DNA of 64,000 nucleotides from CAWFFV01 sp963814985 (lineage in GTDB: Bacteria > Chloroflexota > Ktedonobacteria > Ktedonobacterales > Ktedonobacteraceae), in the NCBI GenBank assembly GCA_963814985.1, contig CAWFFV010000027.1, forward strand, positions 1-64,000, read 5' to 3'. Positions 58,556-64,000 of this stretch are shown piece by piece. Position 1 is the stretch's first letter, and every line of letters starts with the position of its first letter. Both the position numbers and the translations under genes were made by a program. Under the pieces are notes generated by a model, which was not told the origin of the DNA, searched no databases, and was given only the letters and a program-made list of their open reading frames with translations.

Positions 58556-61500
58556 ATGCTAGAGGAAATAGCACATACAACTGACTTTACTGATGAACAA
58601 GAAGCGTTATTAGATTTATTACTCGCTCAGGAAGGTATTGAGACATCGAGTGTGCAAACGATTACACGACGCACAGAGGGTCAGTCGCTTGTGCTCTCCT
58701 TTGCACAGCAACGCCTCTGGTTTCTCGATCAACTAATCCCAAATAGTACTCTGTATAACATACCAATCGCGTTCAGTATCCAGGGTGTTCTCGATGTGGT
58801 ACTGCTTGAGCGCGTCTTCAACGAACTCGTTTGCCGCCATGAAACGCTTCGCACAAACTTTATCTCCCTCAACGGACAACCGATGCAGACGATTGCTGAG
58901 GCGCGGCAGATTGCGTTGTCGATCATTGACCTGCAACAGGAACCTCTGGCTGAGCGGTCAGTTGAGGCCAGACGCTTGATAGAGGAGGAGTTCAAACGAC
59001 CATTCAATCTGGCCAAGGACGCCCTGTTGCGCACAACGTTACTCCATCTTTCTGATACAGAACATATCTTCTTGATAACAATGCACCACATCATTTCAGA
59101 CAGCTGGTCAGAAAACGTGTTTATTAAAGAGATTTCGACGCTCTACACGGCCTTCGCGCAGGGGCAACCATCGCCATTGCCAGAACTGCCCATCCAGTAT
59201 GCCGATTTTGCCGAGTGGCAGCGTTCGTGGCTCCAGGGAGAAGTTCGCGAGAAACTGCTGACCTACTGGAAGCACCAACTGAATGGGTTACAACCGCTTG
59301 AATTGCCTACCAATCGCCCGCGCCCCACATATCCAACTTTTCAGGGCTCTCTGCTCACCTGGCAACTGAACCGCACACTGGTGGATGGTCTCAATGCGTT
59401 GAGCAGGCAAGAAGAGGTGACGTTGTTCATGCTGTTGCTGGCCGCCTTTCAAATAGTGCTGGCTCGCTATTCCGGTCAGGATGACATTGTCGTGGGATCA
59501 CCCATTGCCAATCGTACCCAGACCGAACTTGAAGGGCTGATTGGCTTTTTTACAAACACTCTCGTGCTGCGAGCTGACCTCTCCGGCAATCTGAGTTTTC
59601 ATGCCCTCTTGAGTCGGGTGCGTACGATGCTCCTGGATGCCTACGCACACCAGGATTTGCCATTTGAACAATTAGTGGAGGAACTCCAGGTTCCTCGTGA
59701 TCCCAGCCGCAACCCACTCTTCCAGGTCATGTTTAATCTGGAAAATACTCCGCATACGGCTTTCCATCTGCCAGAATTGTCCCTACACCCTCTATTTATC
59801 GATGACAAACTGGCCCGTTTTGATCTCATTCTGTTTCTGGAAGAAATGAATAACGAGTTGCGTATTACTGCAGAGTATAGTACGGATTTATTTGATGAAG
59901 AGACCATCCGCCGTTTACTGGGCCATTACCAACACATTCTGGAACAGGTGGTGGATGCTCCCGAACAACCCCTGGCGACTCTCTCCCTGCTCACCCCGGC
60001 AGAACGCCAGCAACTTTTGTACGTGTGGAACGACACCACAACCCCTTTCCCTCCTGCCCGGTGTATCCATCTGCTTATCGAAGAGCAGGTGCAACGGACC
60101 CCACACGCCATGGCAATCCAGGGACTTGATCGCTCGCTGAGCTATCAGGAACTCAATACGTGTGCTAATCACCTGGCCCATCATCTCCATCGTCTGGGTG
60201 TCCAACCCGGTGGCTGTGTGGGTCTCTATCTACACCGCTCCACCGATGCCTTCATCGCGCTGCTGGCCATCCTCAAAGCGGGATGTGCCTACGTGCCCAT
60301 CGATCCGGCCAACCCCGGCGAGCGGGTGGCTTTTATGCTTCAAAATGCGCAGATCTCCACCCTGCTCACCCATCAACAGTTGCTTACCAGTCTGCCCGAC
60401 CAGCAGGTACACACCGTCTGTCTGGATAGTGATTGGTCCACGATTACCACTACTCCTAACACCAACCCGGTCTGTACGATCCAGCCTGCCGACTTGTTCT
60501 ATGTGATGTATACTTCGGGATCAACCGGCCAGCCCAAAGGGGTCGCGATGAGTCATCGTGCGCTCTACAACCTGCTCTGCTGGCAATTGGAGACCATGGT
60601 TCCGCCACGTGCCGCCCGACTCCTGCAATATGCCTCACTGAGCTTTGATGTCTCATTCCAGGAGATCTTTCCCACCCTCAGTGCTGGCGGCACGATTGTC
60701 TTGATTACCGAAGAGCTACGCCGCGATCCGGTGGCGCTGTTACGTTTCATCAACCAGCATCAAGTTGAAAAGTTATATCTGCCCATGGTCGCCTTGCAAC
60801 AGTTGGCGGATGCCTGCGAACTGGCCGGGGTGTCGTTGAGCTGTCTGCGCGAGATCACCGCCGCTGGAGAGCAGTTGCAAATCACCCCGCAGATGATCCA
60901 CTTTTTCCACCAGGCATCCAACTGCACGCTGCACAACTTCTATGGTCCCACCGAAACCCACGGTGTCAGCATCTACACCCTCAGCGGAGCGCCCGAGCAA
61001 TGGCCCACTCTGGTTCCCATCGGTCGACCCATCGCCAACGATCAGGTGTATGTGCTCAATGCGCAGGGCCAGCCTCAACCTATCGGGGTCCCAGGAGAAC
61101 TTTATCTGGGAGGCGTCGGCGTCGCAGAGGGCTATCTCAACCGACCTGAACTCAGCGCGGAACGGTTTGTTGCTGATCCTTTCCGCTCCGAGCCGGGGGC
61201 ACGGTTATACAAATCTGGGGATCTGGCACGCTGGCGAGCGGATGGCAACCTGGAAGTTTTTGGGGCGGCTTGACCACCAGGTGAAGTTGCGTGGTTTTCG
61301 AGTGGAGTTAGAGGAGATAGAGGCGGTACTCAATCGGCAACCCGGGGTGCGCGAGAGTGTGGTGGTGGTGCGCGAGGATGTGGTGGGAGACAAACGATTA
61401 GTGGCGTATCTGGTGATGGAGGCGCAGCAGCGTCCCACGATAAATGACCTGCGCACGGTGATGCAGGCGCACCTGCCTGAGTATATGGTTCCAGCCAGCT

Positions 61501-61952
61501 ATATATTTCTGGAGGCGTTGCCACTCACGCTCAACCGCAAAGTGGATCGGGAGCGATTGCCGCGTCCGGAGCGGGACCGTCCGGAACTGGAGACCCAATT
61601 TGTCGCACCGGAGACAGTCACCGAGCAAGAAGTAGCGCAGATCTGGCAAGAGATCCTGGGAATCGAGCACGTCGGGGTGCAGGATAACTTCTTTGGGCTG
61701 GGAGGGCACTCTCTGCTCGTCACCCAGGTCATCTCGCGCGTACGCACACAGTTCGGCGTAGACTTGCCTATTCGCAGCATCTTTGAGAAATCAACAATCG
61801 CCCACATGGCTGCTGCTATTGATCAGACACGGCAGAGCGATACGAGCGTACCTGCGCCAATGATCGCGCGTACCTCGCGTCAGCGGGTCAATGTGCAAAT
61901 ATCAACGCGAGGAAAACTAACCGTCTCTCAAAAGCAAGTAGATCAACAGTAA
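58556..61952 (+). pseudogene. NRPS D, C-A-PCP module, one frameshift
   Basis: Start at MLEEIAHTTDFTDEQ (58556) with AAAGGGGA; a longer frame from 58520 overlaps the upstream gene end. C domain: SFAQQRLWFLDQL, HHIISDSWSE (the usual HHxxxDG has Ser instead of Gly after the Asp). A domain: YTSGSTGQPKG, NFYGPTETHG. At ~61255 one extra A (GGAAGTTTTTG) shifts the frame; removing it restores LEFLGRLDHQVKLRG and 1131 aa in total. PCP: FFGLGGHSLLVTQ. There is no TE. The A code by eye is DVQYTAFGVK, which resembles proline-type codes (DVQ..A.VVK) but is not a match I can confirm. Large parts are near-identical to NRPS E. Confidence 0.88.
59141..60680. repeat. Block shared with NRPS E
   Basis: From the C domain (LYTAFAQGQPSPLPELPIQY) to the early A domain (FDVSFQEIFPTLSA), NRPS D matches the NRPS E segment starting at 62455 with very few differences, except for two short divergent patches. 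The pattern points to duplication followed by gene conversion. Confidence 0.75.
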
Positions 61953-61962
61953 GGATAAAGTG

Positions 61963-64000
61963 ATGATAGAGAACACAGACATTCAAAATGCATATCTCAG
62001 TCCGGCTTCATTTGCTCAGCAGCGCTTATGGTTCCTCGATCAACTGCTACCGAATAGCCCGTTATACAATATCGCTGATGCAATACGGATAATGAACACA
62101 CTGGATATTCCGGCACTCGAACAAACTTTTCACGAGATTGTCCGGCGGCATGATAGCTTGCGCACAACGTTTGCCTCGATCGATGGCGTACCTATGCAGG
62201 TTGTTACTGATACCCTGACACCCCCACTCTCGTTTATCGATCTCAGCACCATCATTTCTCTAGAAGAACGTTGGGAACAGGCTCAGAAACTCGTAGAAGA
62301 GGAAGCCGGACGCCCATTTGATCTTGCGCATGGACCATTAATCCGCGCAACTCTGGTATGCGTTGAGCAGAAAGATCACCTTCTGCTCCTGACTATGCAT
62401 CATAGCATCTCGGATGGTTGGTCTAGAAGTGTCTTTATGCACGAGTTTGCCTCACTCTACACGGCCTTTGCGCAGGGGCAACCTTCACCCTTACCAGAAC
62501 TGCCCATCCAGTATGCCGATTTTGCCGAGTGGCAGCGTTCGTGGCTCCAGGGAGAAGTTCGCGAGAAACTGCTGACCTACTGGAAGCATCAACTGAATGG
62601 GTTACAACCGCTTGAATTGCCTACCGATCGCCCGCGCCCTGCGTTCTTCAATTCTCACGGGAGTTGTCTGGCTTTTGAACTTCCTGTTTCTCTGACTCAG
62701 AGCCTCAAAGCGTTGAGCAGGCAGGAAGAGGTGACGTTGTTCATGCTGCTGCTGGCCGCCTTTCAAATAGTGCTGGCTCGCTATTCCGGTCAGGATGACA
62801 TTGTCGTGGGATCACCCATCGCCAATCGTACCCGGACCGAACTTGAAGGGCTGATCGGCTTTTTTGCAAACACCCTCGTACTGCGGACCGACCTCTCCGG
62901 CGATCTGAGTTTTCACGCACTCTTGAGTCGGGTACGCGCAATGCTCCTGGATGCCTATGCACACCAGGATTTGCCATTTGAACAATTAGTGGAAGAACTC
63001 CAGGTTCCTCGTGATCCCAGCCGCAACCCACTCTTCCAGGTCATGTTTGTGCTCCAAAATACTCCATCAAATATTGTAGAGCTTCCTGGGTTGACCTTAG
63101 AGATCAGGGAATCTTACATTGGAGCTGCCGCGTTTGATCTGGTGTTGTTCATTACTGAGAACAATGACACCTTAGAGGGGGTTCTTGAGTACAGTACAGA
63201 TTTATTTGATGAAGAGACCATCCGCCGTCTACAGGGCCATTACCAACACATTCTGGAACAGGTGGTGGATGCTCCCGAACAGCCCCTGGCGACTCTCTCT
63301 CTGCTCACCCCGGCAGAACGCCAGCAACTTTTGTACAAGTGGAACGATACTGCAACCCCTTTCCCTCCTGCCCGGTGTATCCATCTGCTTATCGAGGAGC
63401 AGGTGCAACGGACCCCACACACAGTGGCGATCCAGGGACTCGATCGCTCACTGAGCTATCAGGAACTCAATACATGCGCCAATCACCTGGCCCATCATCT
63501 CCATCGTCTGGGTGTCCAACCTGGTGGCTGTGTGGGTCTCTATCTGCACCGCTCCACCGATGCTTTCATCGCGCTGCTGGCCATCCTCAAAGCGGGATGC
63601 GCCTACGTGCCCATCGATCCGGCCAACCCCAGCGAGCGGGTGGCTTTTATGCTCCAAAATGCGCAGATTTCCACTCTGCTCACCCATCAGCAGTTGCTCA
63701 CCAGTCTGCCCCGAGCAACAGGTGCAGGCAGTCTGTCTGGATAGTGATTGGTCCACGATCGCCACTACTCCTAACACCAACCCGGTCTGTACGATCCAGC
63801 CTGCTGACTTATTCTATGTGATGTATACGTCTGGATCAACCGGCCAGCCCAAAGGGGTCGCGATGAGTCATCGTGCGCTCTACAACCTGCTCTGCTGGCA
63901 ATTGGAGACCATGGTTCCGCCACGCGCCGCCCGGCTCCTACAATATGCCTCACTGAGCTTTGACGTCTCATTCCAGGAGATCTTTCCCACCCTCAGTGCT
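61963..64000 (+). pseudogene. NRPS E, C-A module, one frameshift, cut by the window end
   Basis: Starts MIENTDIQNAYLSPASFAQQ (61963; a GTG at 61960 is also in frame) with AAGGATAA upstream, 11 bp after NRPS D. C domain: RLWFLDQLLPNSPLYNI and HHSISDGWSRSVF (HHxxxDG intact). A domain begins ~490 residues in (LSYQELNTCANHLAHHL). At ~63712 a run of four C (CTGCCCCGAG) instead of three shifts the frame; the continuation (VCLDSDWST, YTSGSTGQPKG, FDVSFQEIFPTLSA) is read to the window edge. The last visible residues equal those of NRPS D, so the substrate may be the same; the rest of the code is outside the window. Release domains are expected beyond 64000. Confidence 0.88.
62455..64000. repeat. Block shared with NRPS D
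   Basis: This is the partner of 59141-60680, offset about 3.3 kb. It continues to the window edge. Confidence 0.75.

Noticed and set aside
1..64000. tRNA or rRNA genes
   Set aside because: I looked for clover-leaf arms with CCA-type ends and for rRNA-like stretches in the gaps and saw none; a covariance-model scan was not possible.

Overview
The window (about 50% GC, long tracts of modular biosynthetic genes, a family B DNA polymerase, a DUF4097 surface protein and a large defence operon) looks like a big-genome, filamentous-type soil bacterium. Protein flavour and architecture make me think of Chloroflexota, class Ktedonobacteria. That placement is inference; no rRNA or other marker gene is present to settle it.

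Layout. (1) 1-16600, plus strand: end of a nonribosomal peptide (NRPS) locus. A PmbA/TldE-like gene (cut by the window edge) and a TldD-like metalloprotease gene flank a broken FAD amine oxidase gene and a frameshifted FMN reductase gene. Two intact NRPS genes follow: A = C-A-NMT-T-C-A-T-TE and B = C-A-T-TE. B is largely a duplicate of the front of A, including its leader. (2) 16624-21302, minus strand: a frameshifted family B DNA polymerase, a P-loop kinase and a membrane-anchored DUF4097 protein. (3) 21465-42709, minus strand: a 21-kb defence operon read as drmD - drmMI - RelE/UvrD-type helicase - drmA - drmB - McrB-like AAA+ ATPase - McrC-like PD-(D/E)XK nuclease. This is DISARM class 1 without a recognisable drmC, with a McrBC-like pair in its place. 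drmA is split by an IS4-family element whose ends and 11-bp target duplication can be read exactly. (4) 42710-45271: DnaA-box-like cluster, small membrane proteins, strong hairpins and MITE-like inverted repeats. (5) 45272-64000: a second NRPS locus. sbnA/sbnB (minus) would make L-2,3-diaminopropionate. Two P450 genes, a free-standing leucine-type A-PCP protein, an HSL-type hydrolase and a FabG-like SDR (plus) resemble the beta-hydroxy/beta-keto amino-acid cassettes of other clusters. Three C-A(-PCP) NRPS genes follow, the last cut by the window edge.

A recurring oddity is the number of genes broken by single-base indels, many in homopolymers: FMN reductase, polB, the McrB-like gene, helicase, drmMI, drmD, the DUF4386-like gene, hydrolase, SDR and NRPS C, D and E. 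Other long genes (NRPS A and B, drmB, sbnA/B, the nuclease, and drmA once the IS is removed) are perfectly open. Sequencing error and true decay cannot be separated from sequence alone. Two P450 genes are interrupted differently: each has an in-frame TAG exactly where its paralogue has Gln.

How the genes work together (inference): locus 1 would make a short peptide containing an N-methylated residue and glycine, tailored by the TldD/PmbA pair and the flavoenzymes. Locus 2 would make a peptide using diaminopropionate and an oxidised leucine. The defence island lies between the two loci and may have landed inside, or between, biosynthetic regions.
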